Shown here in pieces: positions 1-6,246 of a stretch of 8,602 nucleotides of DNA. Each line of letters opens with the position of its first letter. Position 1 is the stretch's first letter. Below the pieces are notes generated by a model. It worked only from the letters and a program-made list of their open reading frames with translations, searched no databases and was not told the DNA's origin. The stretch is from Erwinia sp. (GTDB lineage Bacteria > Pseudomonadota > Gammaproteobacteria > Enterobacterales > Enterobacteriaceae), in the NCBI GenBank assembly GCA_003512805.1, contig DOOK01000045.1, positions 1-8,602 on the forward strand, written 5' to 3'. A program made the translations under genes and the position numbers.

Positions 1-51
1 TCCATGTGGATCGAACTTGACGGGGAAAAAGTCAAGTTCGATCCACATGGA
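1..51. repeat. Perfect 21-bp inverted repeat with 9-nt spacer at the window edge
   Basis: Bases 1-21 are the exact reverse complement of bases 31-51; the spacer at 22-30 is GGGGAAAAA. The repeat begins on the very first base, so it may extend further left. It lies inside the minus-strand open frame and leaves that frame open. It lacks the GC-rich stem and immediate T-run of a normal intrinsic terminator. It could be a real hairpin or insertion scar, or a fold-back artefact at a contig end. Confidence 0.9.
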
Positions 52-837
52 ATTTTCATCCGACATAAAATAAAAAATAAACGCCTTATTTAAGTTATCC
101 TCAGTAGCCAATATTCCTTTCCATGACGTGTGATTATTAAATTGACGGGTAATAAAAGTGTATGCTTCCCGCCAGCTGTTAGTCGCATGCAGGGCATATT
201 GCTGAAACAGATGATAGCTTTTCTGATATTGGCCTTCTGGGGGATCTTTTTTGCTTAAAGTTGTTATGCTACCGACTTGATAATCAAGAATAGCAATAGT
301 GCCGTACATATCTTTAGCGACGACTACCGCGTGCCCGGATCCCAACGGAAATCCTCCCCTTTGAGCATGCGGATGACGAAAATAGGTCAGCCCCATCGCT
401 TCCGTTGCAGCCAGTTCACGATCGATATAATCATACGTCTGCTCCCAGAGCACATTCGTCGGCAGTGTAGGTGCATCAAAGTTCGTCAGCGCGGCATAGC
501 GGCCTGCGTCGCCATATAGGCTTAGCGTCTCTGCCAACGTGCCGCCATACTGCTGCATGGTTTCTGACTCCGCCACCAGCTCGTTAACAGTTTGATTAGT
601 CAATGCGGCAACAGTGCAATAATAGCAGTTAGTATTAAGTTGATAAGGATTAAGTAATGTCGATATTTCCTTAAAATCATCAATTAGCTGTAGGCCCGAG
701 CCAAAAAAACCACTGAAGTTTGCGGGCTGTATTTGCAAACATTGCTGTTGAATCATTACAATGAGATGCTGCTGTATAGCATAACTAATGGGCGAGCCTG
801 CCAATATCTTGTCTTTATTAAACGGAATCTTTTCCAA
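1..837 (-). CDS. Hypothetical protein with a papain-fold toxin/peptidase-like Cys-His-Asp pattern (3' end cut by window)
   Basis: I do not recognise a named gene. The minus-strand frame is open from 972 to base 1 (stops TAG TAA at 978-973). Taking the TTG at 837, which follows a strong ribosome binding site, at least 279 residues are visible. No signal peptide or membrane segment is evident. Residues 70-77 read NCYYCTVA (Cys71, Cys74). Near residue 167 comes GSGHAVVVAKD (His169), and then AILDYQVG (Asp185). A Cys in a hydrophobic helix, a G-H-A-V-V-V strand and an acidic residue about 16 positions later is the layout of papain-like peptidase, deamidase or 'papain fold toxin' domains; assigning it here is inference from motif only. 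The gene is visibly richer in A and T than its neighbours and is insulated from yjcE by a terminator, which suggests an accessory gene. The last visible residues are encoded by the inverted repeat, so the C-terminus may not be genuine. An ATG at 864 is an alternative start but has no ribosome binding site. Confidence 0.6.
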   Translation of the reverse strand, partial: MEKIPFNKDKILAGSPISYAIQQHLIVMIQQQCLQIQPANFSGFFGSGLQLIDDFKEISTLLNPYQLNTNCYYCTVAALTNQTVNELVAESETMQQYGGTLAETLSLYGDAGRYAALTNFDAPTLPTNVLWEQTYDYIDRELAATEAMGLTYFRHPHAQRGGFPLGSGHAVVVAKDMYGTIAILDYQVGSITTLSKKDPPEGQYQKSYHLFQQYALHATNSWREAYTFITRQFNNHTSWKGILATEDNLNKAFIFYFMSDENSMWIELDFFPVKFDPHG

Positions 838-842
838 TACGG

Positions 843-849
843 CCTCCTT
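843..849 (-). promoter_or_regulatory. Strong Shine-Dalgarno AAGGAGG deciding a TTG start
   Basis: On the minus strand AAGGAGG ends 5 nt before TTG at 837-835, in the frame of the papain-like protein. The only ATG nearby (864-862) lies upstream of this site and has no purine-rich element in front of it. The TTG is therefore the preferred start, though not proven. Confidence 0.5.
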
Positions 850-1023
850 AATTTTGTCAGGCATTATATTTTCACTATAAAAGCACACGTTTCGATATCC
901 GATTGGATATACTTCAGTAGCCTGGCAAATTGGAGGCGCTATTTTTATGTAGTAGATCAATAAACCTGAAATTTACTACACGCCTTGAGATATAATAAGA
1001 ATGGACAACATCAATACTAAGAG

Positions 1024-1050
1024 AAAAACCGCGAGCCCGGTGGCTCGCGG
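1024..1050 (-). terminator. Intrinsic terminator of yjcE
   Basis: A perfect 9-bp GC-rich stem (1029-1037 with 1042-1050, CCGCGAGCC/GGCTCGCGG) closes a 4-nt loop. Read on the minus strand it is followed at once by five T residues (A-run 1024-1028). It starts 8 nt after the yjcE stop codon. There is no T-run on the other side, so it works in one direction and shields the left-edge gene from yjcE transcription. Confidence 0.92.
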
Positions 1051-1058
1051 TCTTGCCT

Positions 1059-2708
1059 CTACTCTTCTTTCTCGATCAGCAGCGTTTCCAGCAGGTCGAG
1101 ATCGTGCAGCATTTTCTGCATGGTCTCATTACTGATTTTCTGCGTGGCGCGCAGGTGATACAGCTCACCGCGTTCAGCGCGCAGCGCGGTCAGACGGAAG
1201 CGGCGCTCGAGGTTTTCCGCATACAGCGCCCGTTCCAGATCGGCCTTACCGTCCACGCGACGACGCATATTACCAATCACCCGTGAAGCGACCTCTTTGA
1301 CCAGCTCGGCATCAATGTTCTCTTCAGTATCGGTTGTCAGGCGTTCTTCCATCTTATGCAGGCTGTCGATAGCCGTTTCCGCCATCGCCGCGCGCGCCAT
1401 CTGCACTTCGTGACGATGTGCCGTCTTGTCATGGCCTGCTACGCCGCGCAGCAGCACCGGCAGCACCGCCACACCGACCAGCAGCGAGAACAGGATGACG
1501 CCCATTGCCAGGAACACCAGCTCGTAGCGCGCCGGAAAAGCGTCGCCGTTAGTCAGGAACAGCGGAATGGACAGCACACCGGCCAGGGTAATGGCTCCAC
1601 GCACGCCAGCAAAAGAGGCGATCAGCAGTTCACGCAGGCTGTAGCTGGTGAACTCCATTGGCCTTTTTTTCAGCAGGCGCTGGCTTATCAGGCGCATGGT
1701 CCACAGCCAGGCGAAGCGGACGATCATCAGCGCGGCATAAATCAGCACTACAGACAGCACCAGCTTCCACAGATCGACATTAGGATCGGCCTCTGCCTGG
1801 GCTATGGACAGCTGCAGGATATCCGGCAGCTGCAGGCCGAGCATCAGGAACACCATGCCGTTAAAGACAAATTCCAGCATTTGCCAGACGCTGTTGGCAC
1901 GCAAGCGCATCGCCAGAGGTGCCTGACGGATAATGCCTGAACGGGTGATGGTCATGCCCGCCGCGACGGCGGCCAGGATACCCGACACACCGATATGTTC
2001 AGCAATCAGGTAAGACGCAAAAGGCAGCAGCAGCAGCAGCACCGTCTGCGTGGCTGGATCGTCACCGGTCCAGCGGCTGAACAGGCGCAGCGACTTGCCG
2101 TACAGCCAGCAGATAGCAATACCGGCTATCAGCCCGCCAACGGCGACCTTTACGAATTCCAGCGACGCGCCGGAAACCGTAAACACCATGGTGCCCATCG
2201 CAACCGCGACGGCGAACTTTAGCGATACCAGGCCAGAAGCGTCATTCATCAGCGCTTCACCCTGCAATATCGACATAATTTTCTTCGGTATGCGCCCTTC
2301 GCCGACAATACCAGAAAGCGCTACGGCGTCGGTTGGCGACAGGACGGCCGCCAGTGCGAAAGCAGGCAACAGCGGAATGCCCGGCACCAGCCAGTAGATC
2401 AGATAACCAATGCCGACTACGGTGATCAGCACCAGTACCAGCGCCAGGCCAATAATCTCGCGTCCGTGATGTAAAAACTCGCTGGTCGGCGTCTTCCAGC
2501 CGTCAGCAAACAGCAGTGGCGGAATAAACAGGACCAGGAACAGCTCGGGATCGAAATCGACATGCAGGCCGAAAGTTGGCCACGCTAACAGCGCCCCCAT
2601 CACGATCTGCACCAGCGGCAGGGGGATTTGAAAAGGAATAATGCGTGCGGCTACGCCAGAGAGCGACACCACCAGCGTGAGGATAAGAATAGTAAAAAAG
2701 ATTTCCAT
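1059..2708 (-). CDS. yjcE: Na+/H+ antiporter, CPA1 (NhaP/NHE-like) family, YjcE
   Basis: Predicted inner-membrane cation/proton antiporter of 549 residues, the same length as I recall for E. coli YjcE and closely similar throughout. About a dozen hydrophobic segments fill residues 1-420. Family hallmarks visible are SPTDAVALSG around Asp127, the helix QGEALMNDASGL (Glu151, Asn155, Asp156), GHIGVSG-type packing near 240 (seen as EHIGVSGILAAVAAG), and FAGVRGAITLAG with Arg370. Residues 421-549 are a charged, helix-rich cytoplasmic tail ending IEKEE. The ATG at 2708 has AAAGGA just upstream. The gene lies 172 bp downstream of ghxP on the same strand with a hairpin between, so it may have its own promoter; I could not find a convincing one. 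Exchange of Na+ (or K+) for H+ is inferred from the family. Nothing appears broken. Confidence 0.96.
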   Translation of the reverse strand: MEIFFTILILTLVVSLSGVAARIIPFQIPLPLVQIVMGALLAWPTFGLHVDFDPELFLVLFIPPLLFADGWKTPTSEFLHHGREIIGLALVLVLITVVGIGYLIYWLVPGIPLLPAFALAAVLSPTDAVALSGIVGEGRIPKKIMSILQGEALMNDASGLVSLKFAVAVAMGTMVFTVSGASLEFVKVAVGGLIAGIAICWLYGKSLRLFSRWTGDDPATQTVLLLLLPFASYLIAEHIGVSGILAAVAAGMTITRSGIIRQAPLAMRLRANSVWQMLEFVFNGMVFLMLGLQLPDILQLSIAQAEADPNVDLWKLVLSVVLIYAALMIVRFAWLWTMRLISQRLLKKRPMEFTSYSLRELLIASFAGVRGAITLAGVLSIPLFLTNGDAFPARYELVFLAMGVILFSLLVGVAVLPVLLRGVAGHDKTAHRHEVQMARAAMAETAIDSLHKMEERLTTDTEENIDAELVKEVASRVIGNMRRRVDGKADLERALYAENLERRFRLTALRAERGELYHLRATQKISNETMQKMLHDLDLLETLLIEKEE

Positions 2709-2849
2709 GTTGTCCTTTCATAGCTTCCAGATAGCAACAAAATACCAGGCTCGGGACACATAATGCCCTGTGTAATAGTAAAGCAAAAATGGGACACGCT
2801 GAAAAAGCTGATGTGTGCTATTACGCGGAAAAAGCGAAGATTCGGAACG

Positions 2850-2870
2850 GAGGCCGGAAATACCGGCCTC
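2850..2870 (-). terminator. Hairpin after ghxP, probable (partial) terminator
   Basis: GAGGCCGG (2850-2857) and CCGGCCTC (2863-2870) form a perfect 8-bp GC-rich stem with a 5-nt loop, 10 nt after the ghxP stop. On the minus strand the T-run (TTTTT) comes about 15-20 nt later rather than directly, so termination may be incomplete and some reading through into yjcE is possible. The rest of 2709-2849 holds the yjcE ribosome binding site and no other feature I can support. Confidence 0.5.
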
Positions 2871-2880
2871 GCGAAGGGGA

Positions 2881-4230
2881 TCAGATGGCCCAGCCGCCGG
2901 CGTAAAACGCGACCAGCGCGACAGCGATAATCACCGTGCCGACGTTGAGCTTGCGCCACTCGCCTGCAAAGATGCGACCAATGACCAGCGAGCCAAAGCC
3001 CAGCATAATGCCCGTGACGATATTGCAGGTCAGCACGATAAACACGGCAGCCAGCAGGCCAGACATGGCATCGACAAAATCGCTGAAGTCGATTTTGGAG
3101 ACGTTGCTCAGCATTAGCAGGCCCACGTACATCAGCGCCGGCGCGGTAGCATAGCCCGGCACTAAGTAAGCCAGTGGCGACAGGAACAGGATCAGCAAAA
3201 ACAGCACACCTACCACGATAGCGGTCAGGCCGGTTTTGCCGCCCGCAGCCGTACCCGCAGCGGATTCGATATACACGGCCGCAGGCGAAGCGCCAATCAG
3301 GCCGGAAAAGATGCTGCTAACCGAATCCGTGGTCAGCGCTTTACCGCCATTCAGGATCTGATGATCTTTATCCAGCAGGTTCGCCTGCCCCGCTACCGCA
3401 CGGATAGTGCCGGTCGCGTCAAACACCGCGGTCATTACCAGCGCCAGCACGCTTGGCAATACCGCCGGTTTGAGCGCGCCTAAAATATCCAGACTAAAGA
3501 CCAGCGAGTGGCCTTGCGCATCCGACAGCGAAGGCATGGCGAACAGCCCCTGATATTTTACGGCCGGATCGAAAATCAGTCCGAGTACGGAAATGGCAAT
3601 GATGGTCAGCAGGATCCCGCCCGGCACGCGAAGCTTTTCCAGGCCAAAGATCACCGCCAGCCCTGCCAGCGTCATCAGCACCGGGAAAGAGGCGAAGTCG
3701 CCCAGCGCAACCGGCAGCGCGCCCGGTACGGGGTTTTTTACCACCAGTCCTACGCCATTAGCGGCAATCAGCAGCAGAAACAGGCCGATACCGACGCCGG
3801 TACCGTGCGCCACGCCCATCGGCAGGTTGCGTAATATCCAGGCACGGATCCCGGTTGCGGAGATTAGCGTAAACAGCACGCCCATCAGGAAGACCGCACC
3901 CAGCGCGACCGGCACGCTGATATGTTGGCCCAGTACCAGGCTGAAGGCGGTAAAAGCGGTCAATGAAATGGCACAGCCTATCGCCATCGGCAGGTTTGCC
4001 CACAGCCCCATAATAACCGAGCCAAAGCCCGCTACCAGGCAGGTCGAGACAAACACGGCCGCGGGAGGAAAGCCCGCCTTACCGAGCATGGAAGGCACAA
4101 CAATCACCGAATAGACCATGGCGAGGAAGGTGGTAAGTCCGGCTAAAATCTCCTGACGCACGGAGCTGCCGCGCGCAGAAATTTTAAACCAGGCATCTAA
4201 CGATCCGCCGGTCTGATGATGAGTCGACAT
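2881..4230 (-). CDS. ghxP: Guanine/hypoxanthine permease GhxP (NCS2 family, AzgA-like)
   Basis: Inner-membrane purine base:H+ symporter for guanine and hypoxanthine salvage. The protein is 449 residues, the same as E. coli GhxP (YjcD) as I recall it, and nearly every segment is recognisable. The N-terminal AzgA-type block [20 protein letters not shown] (15-34) leads into a series of hydrophobic helices. The substrate-site region carries [18 protein letters not shown] (Asp271) and [19 protein letters not shown] (Glu322), both hallmarks of this subfamily. The C-terminus ends AFYAGGWAI. The ATG at 4230 follows AGGGGA at 8 nt. A sigma-70 promoter about 170 nt upstream carries PurR-like operators, fitting repression when purines are abundant. 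It heads a minus-strand pair with yjcE, separated by a hairpin. Orthology is confident; substrate specificity is taken from the E. coli protein. Confidence 0.96.
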   Translation of the reverse strand: MSTHHQTGGSLDAWFKISARGSSVRQEILAGLTTFLAMVYSVIVVPSMLGKAGFPPAAVFVSTCLVAGFGSVIMGLWANLPMAIGCAISLTAFTAFSLVLGQHISVPVALGAVFLMGVLFTLISATGIRAWILRNLPMGVAHGTGVGIGLFLLLIAANGVGLVVKNPVPGALPVALGDFASFPVLMTLAGLAVIFGLEKLRVPGGILLTIIAISVLGLIFDPAVKYQGLFAMPSLSDAQGHSLVFSLDILGALKPAVLPSVLALVMTAVFDATGTIRAVAGQANLLDKDHQILNGGKALTTDSVSSIFSGLIGASPAAVYIESAAGTAAGGKTGLTAIVVGVLFLLILFLSPLAYLVPGYATAPALMYVGLLMLSNVSKIDFSDFVDAMSGLLAAVFIVLTCNIVTGIMLGFGSLVIGRIFAGEWRKLNVGTVIIAVALVAFYAGGWAI

Positions 4231-4355
4231 AATGGAAATCCCCTGAACTTTCTTATGAATTATCGATGCCTGATGACGGGTTCATACCACGTTTACATCC
4301 CTGATAGCGCTATTGCAGATCGACAAAACTCCATAAAGGAGCCGCGATCGGAAAA

Positions 4356-4371
4356 AAGCAAACGTTTAACC
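4356..4371. promoter_or_regulatory. PurR box-like operator 2 (downstream of ghxP start site)
   Basis: AAGCAAACGTTTAACC contains the 10-bp palindromic core GCAAACGTTT, and matches ANGCAANCGNTTNCNT except at two positions of the right arm. It lies about 30-45 nt inside the predicted ghxP leader. Its centre is 41 bp (about four helical turns) from the other PurR-like site, so two repressor dimers could sit on the same DNA face or loop. Confidence 0.6.
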
Positions 4372-4396
4372 CGACAGGCATACTGCATTTTTTTAA

Positions 4397-4412
4397 AGGC
4401 AAACGATTATCC
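4397..4412. promoter_or_regulatory. PurR box-like operator 1 covering the ghxP -10 element
   Basis: AGGCAAACGATTATCC matches the PurR consensus ANGCAANCGNTTNCNT at all fixed positions except the last two of the right arm. It overlaps the -10 hexamer (4406-4411) of the ghxP promoter, so binding would block RNA polymerase. PurR with hypoxanthine or guanine as corepressor is the known regulator of purine salvage and transport genes in enterobacteria. Confidence 0.6.
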
Positions 4413-4435
4413 TGCCTTTAAGGCCGCCTTTTCAA
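4406..4435 (-). promoter_or_regulatory. Sigma-70 promoter of ghxP
   Basis: On the minus strand TTGAAA (4435-4430) and GATAAT (4411-4406) are separated by 18 bp; each hexamer differs from consensus at one position. The predicted start near 4399 gives a leader of about 170 nt. That leader holds a small hairpin (CTCC/GGAG at 4329-4341, followed by TTTT), too weak to call an attenuator. Confidence 0.6.
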
Positions 4436-4582
4436 CTGCTGATGCCGGGAAGCTTGCAGATTTTCCTTTCTTTTACGCCCGCACCTGCCTGAGCAGACTT
4501 TAGCTGGCTCATTGGCAAGCGCGGTCATAGCACTTTCTTATGAGGAAGCACGAGGAAACTTCAGGAGCTGCGGGGCGATTAT
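4436..4582. other. Intergenic stretch between gst and the ghxP promoter
   Basis: No open frame, RNA gene or convincing terminator for gst is visible. A short direct repeat (GAGGAAGCAC/GAGGAAAC, about 4542-4558) is the only local pattern. E. coli carries the small RNA RyjA/SraL between soxR and ghxP; I could not recognise a counterpart here and do not claim one. Confidence 0.4.
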
Positions 4583-5245
4583 TTATTCAAGATTGACCGC
4601 GCCACCTTTCTGCAGCGCCCGTTGCCAGGCCGCCCGGCTTTGGACTTTCTTTAGCCAGGCCTGAATAGCAGGAGAACTACCTGCGCCGCCGCGCGCGCTG
4701 AGCGCCTGAAGTGGAAAACTCATCTGCACGTCGGCAATGCTGAAATGGGAACCGGCAAACCATTCATTGTCAGCAAGATGCTGCTCGATAAACTCGCGAT
4801 GGGTGGCAAGTTGCTTGTCGAGGTACGCCTTCTGCACGCCTTTGCCAAAAGCGCGCCCTACTGGTCGCAGCAGCCAGGGCACCGGAGCCTCACCCATGCG
4901 GCTGAAAATAAGCTTCATCACCAGCAGCGGCATCAGCGAGCCTTCTGCATAATGCAGCCAGTAACGGCCCGCGATGTGCTCGTCTTCCGTAGTCAGTTTC
5001 AGACGGCTTTCAGCATCATAATGCTCCGCCAAATATTCAAGGATCGCGCCGGACTCTGCAATCACCCGATTGCCATCGGTGATCACCGGCGATTTACCGA
5101 GAGGGTGCACTTTTTTCAGCGCTTCGGGTGCCAGCATCGTTTTTTCCCGCTGGTACAGTTTGATTTGATAAGGGGTTTCCAGTTCTTCCAGCAGCCAGAG
5201 AATACGCTGCGAACGGGAGTTGTTCAGATGGTGGACGGTGATCAT
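4583..5245 (-). CDS. Glutathione S-transferase family protein
   Basis: Soluble cytosolic protein of 220 residues, the usual length for a two-domain GST. The thioredoxin-like N-terminal domain (about 1-77) starts ITVHHLNNSRSQRILWLLEE, where Ser10 or Ser12 is the probable glutathione-activating residue. It has the cis-proline loop KSPVI (Pro53) and the glutathione-binding ESGAILEYLAE (Glu64, Ser65). The helical C-terminal domain (about 88-220) carries the N-capping box motif FSIADVQMS (Ser169, Asp172). The ATG at 5245 follows AAGGAAAGGTC, a good ribosome binding site. It starts 45 nt after the soxR stop on the same strand with no terminator between, so it probably shares soxR transcription. A TATACT at about 5269-5274 could give a weak internal promoter. 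A role in detoxifying oxidised or electrophilic compounds is inferred from family and neighbours; the substrate is unknown. It is not E. coli GstA or GstB by sequence. Confidence 0.93.
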   Translation of the reverse strand: MITVHHLNNSRSQRILWLLEELETPYQIKLYQREKTMLAPEALKKVHPLGKSPVITDGNRVIAESGAILEYLAEHYDAESRLKLTTEDEHIAGRYWLHYAEGSLMPLLVMKLIFSRMGEAPVPWLLRPVGRAFGKGVQKAYLDKQLATHREFIEQHLADNEWFAGSHFSIADVQMSFPLQALSARGGAGSSPAIQAWLKKVQSRAAWQRALQKGGAVNLE

Positions 5246-5290
5246 GACCTTTCCTTGTGCGTAAATACAGTGCTCTCAGTATAGACAGCC

Positions 5291-5755
5291 TTATTTACGT
5301 TCAGGTGCCAGCAGGATCGCCCCCGTGCCGCGCTCGCTCAGGCGGTCATCCGGATTACGCAACGGACAGTCTTCCATTGATAAACAGCCGCAGCCAATAC
5401 AGCCATCCAGATCGTCACGCAGTCGGGTCAGGGTATCGATACGGCTGTCCAGTTCTTCGCGCCATTTACGGGTCAACAGCGCCCACTCTTTTGGCGAGAG
5501 CCGTTTGCCCGGCGGAAACTGAACCAGGTGCTCGCCAATAGTCGCCAGCGGAATGCCTATCCTTTGGGCAATTTTAATCACCGCCACCCGACGCAGGACG
5601 TCACGGTGATAACGGCGCTGATTGCCGCCGTTGCGGAAACTGGCGATCAGGCCTTTGCTTTCATAAAAATGCAGCGCTGAGACGGCCACGCCGCAGCGTG
5701 CCGCTACGTCGCCGGGGGTCAGTTCACGCTTATTCAGAACGGACGTTTTTTTCAT
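5291..5755 (-). CDS. soxR: Redox-sensitive transcriptional activator SoxR
   Basis: MerR-family [2Fe-2S] regulator that senses redox-cycling compounds and superoxide stress and activates soxS. The protein is 154 residues, as in E. coli. The N-terminal winged helix-turn-helix spans about 12-80 ([22 protein letters not shown] with RYH at 48-50). A dimerisation helix follows at about 85-118. The cluster site [12 protein letters not shown] supplies Cys119, Cys122, Cys124 and Cys130, the CX2CXCX5C spacing, all intact and at the E. coli positions. The start ATG at 5755 lies 11 bp from the operator palindrome, so SoxR binding will also limit its own transcription. On the minus strand TATAAT (5791-5786) could serve as its -10, back to back with that of soxS. 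A gst gene follows 45 nt downstream. Confidence 0.98.
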   Translation of the reverse strand: MKKTSVLNKRELTPGDVAARCGVAVSALHFYESKGLIASFRNGGNQRRYHRDVLRRVAVIKIAQRIGIPLATIGEHLVQFPPGKRLSPKEWALLTRKWREELDSRIDTLTRLRDDLDGCIGCGCLSMEDCPLRNPDDRLSERGTGAILLAPERK

Positions 5756-5762
5756 TTTGCGC

Positions 5763-5793
5763 TTTACCTCAAGTTAACTTGAGGAATTATACT
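5763..5793 (+). promoter_or_regulatory. soxS promoter with overlong 19-bp spacer
   Basis: A -35-like TTTACC (5763-5768) and a -10 TATACT (5788-5793) are 19 bp apart. This is the stretched spacer typical of MerR-type promoters and matches the E. coli soxS promoter as I recall it. Oxidised SoxR distorts this DNA so that RNA polymerase can use it. A hairpin-forming pair GGCGAA/TTCGCC (5808-5813, 5823-5828) lies in the soxS leader. Confidence 0.88.
5767..5784. promoter_or_regulatory. SoxR operator (soxbox)
   Basis: CCTCAAGTTAACTTGAGG is a perfect 18-bp palindrome placed in the spacer of the soxS promoter between the divergent soxR and soxS genes. It is the canonical SoxR binding sequence. Confidence 0.97.
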
Positions 5794-5865
5794 CCAGCCC
5801 TTGAGAAGGCGAACCCTCTTTTTTCGCCATGTTGATTGGCCGCCAGCTACCGGGAGAAGATCAGA

Positions 5866-6246
5866 ATGCATAATGATATTGTTCACGCGCTTACCGACTG
5901 GATTGACAGTAATCTGGATAAGACGCTTTCCATTGATGACGTTGCGGCGCGATCCGGCTATTCCAAATGGCACCTACAGCGCATGTTCCGGGCCGTGACT
6001 AAACAGACGCTGGGCAACTATATCCGTGAACGCCGTCTGACCCTGGCCGCGAAAGAGCTGTGCCAGACGCAACGTCCGGTTTTTGATATTGCTATGCAGT
6101 ACGGCTATGACTCGCAGCAGACTTTCTCACGCGTTTTTCGCCGCCAGTTTGATCAGACACCGACGGCCTACCGGCACAGTATGCGTCGCCCGCAGAAACG
6201 CCAGGCCAGTTTTGACTGCAGCGAATTCGCTTACGCTCACAGCTAA
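5866..6246 (+). CDS. soxS: Superoxide response regulator SoxS (AraC/XylS family), C-terminally extended
   Basis: DNA-binding activator that carries the SoxR signal to the superoxide regulon. The two helix-turn-helix motifs of the family are complete: DDVAARSGYSKWHLQRMFR (24-42) and FDIAMQYGYDSQQTFSRVFR (73-92), followed by RQFDQTPTAYRH. The ATG at 5866 is preferred because it aligns with E. coli SoxS and has GGGAGAAG just upstream; a TTG at 5836 would add ten residues with no support. With this start the protein is 126 residues against 107 in E. coli. The surplus is a basic, polar tail of about 19 residues (RRPQKRQASFDCSEFAYAHS, 107-126) after the usual end. The gene is divergent from soxR, driven by the SoxR-dependent promoter, and its stop overlaps that of the convergent diguanylate cyclase gene. 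I see no terminator between the two. Confidence 0.95.
   Translation: MHNDIVHALTDWIDSNLDKTLSIDDVAARSGYSKWHLQRMFRAVTKQTLGNYIRERRLTLAAKELCQTQRPVFDIAMQYGYDSQQTFSRVFRRQFDQTPTAYRHSMRRPQKRQASFDCSEFAYAHS

Noticed and set aside
277..963. Plus-strand open frames of 76-80 codons at the left end
   Set aside because: They lie antisense to the longer minus-strand frame, which has a strong ribosome binding site and a coherent motif pattern; these have neither.
1356..1940. Long plus-strand open frame opposite yjcE
   Set aside because: It is antisense to a clear, full-length yjcE and reads as low-complexity Gln/His/Arg-rich protein, typical of a shadow frame in GC-rich coding DNA. Similar frames opposite ghxP, gst and the cyclase were dropped for the same reason.
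4231..4405. Riboswitch in the long ghxP leader
   Set aside because: No purine riboswitch core or strong terminator/antiterminator pair was recognisable; the PurR-like sites explain purine control more simply.
4216..4503. 95-codon plus-strand frame in the ghxP upstream region
   Set aside because: It overlaps the ghxP start, promoter and PurR-like sites, has no ribosome binding site and resembles no protein I know.
4231..4582. RyjA/SraL small RNA, as found between soxR and ghxP in E. coli
   Set aside because: I could not identify matching sequence or a proper terminator hairpin, so no call is made.
5836..5865. TTG start adding ten residues to SoxS
   Set aside because: The ATG at 5866 matches the family N-terminus and has a suitable ribosome binding site; the extension has no support.
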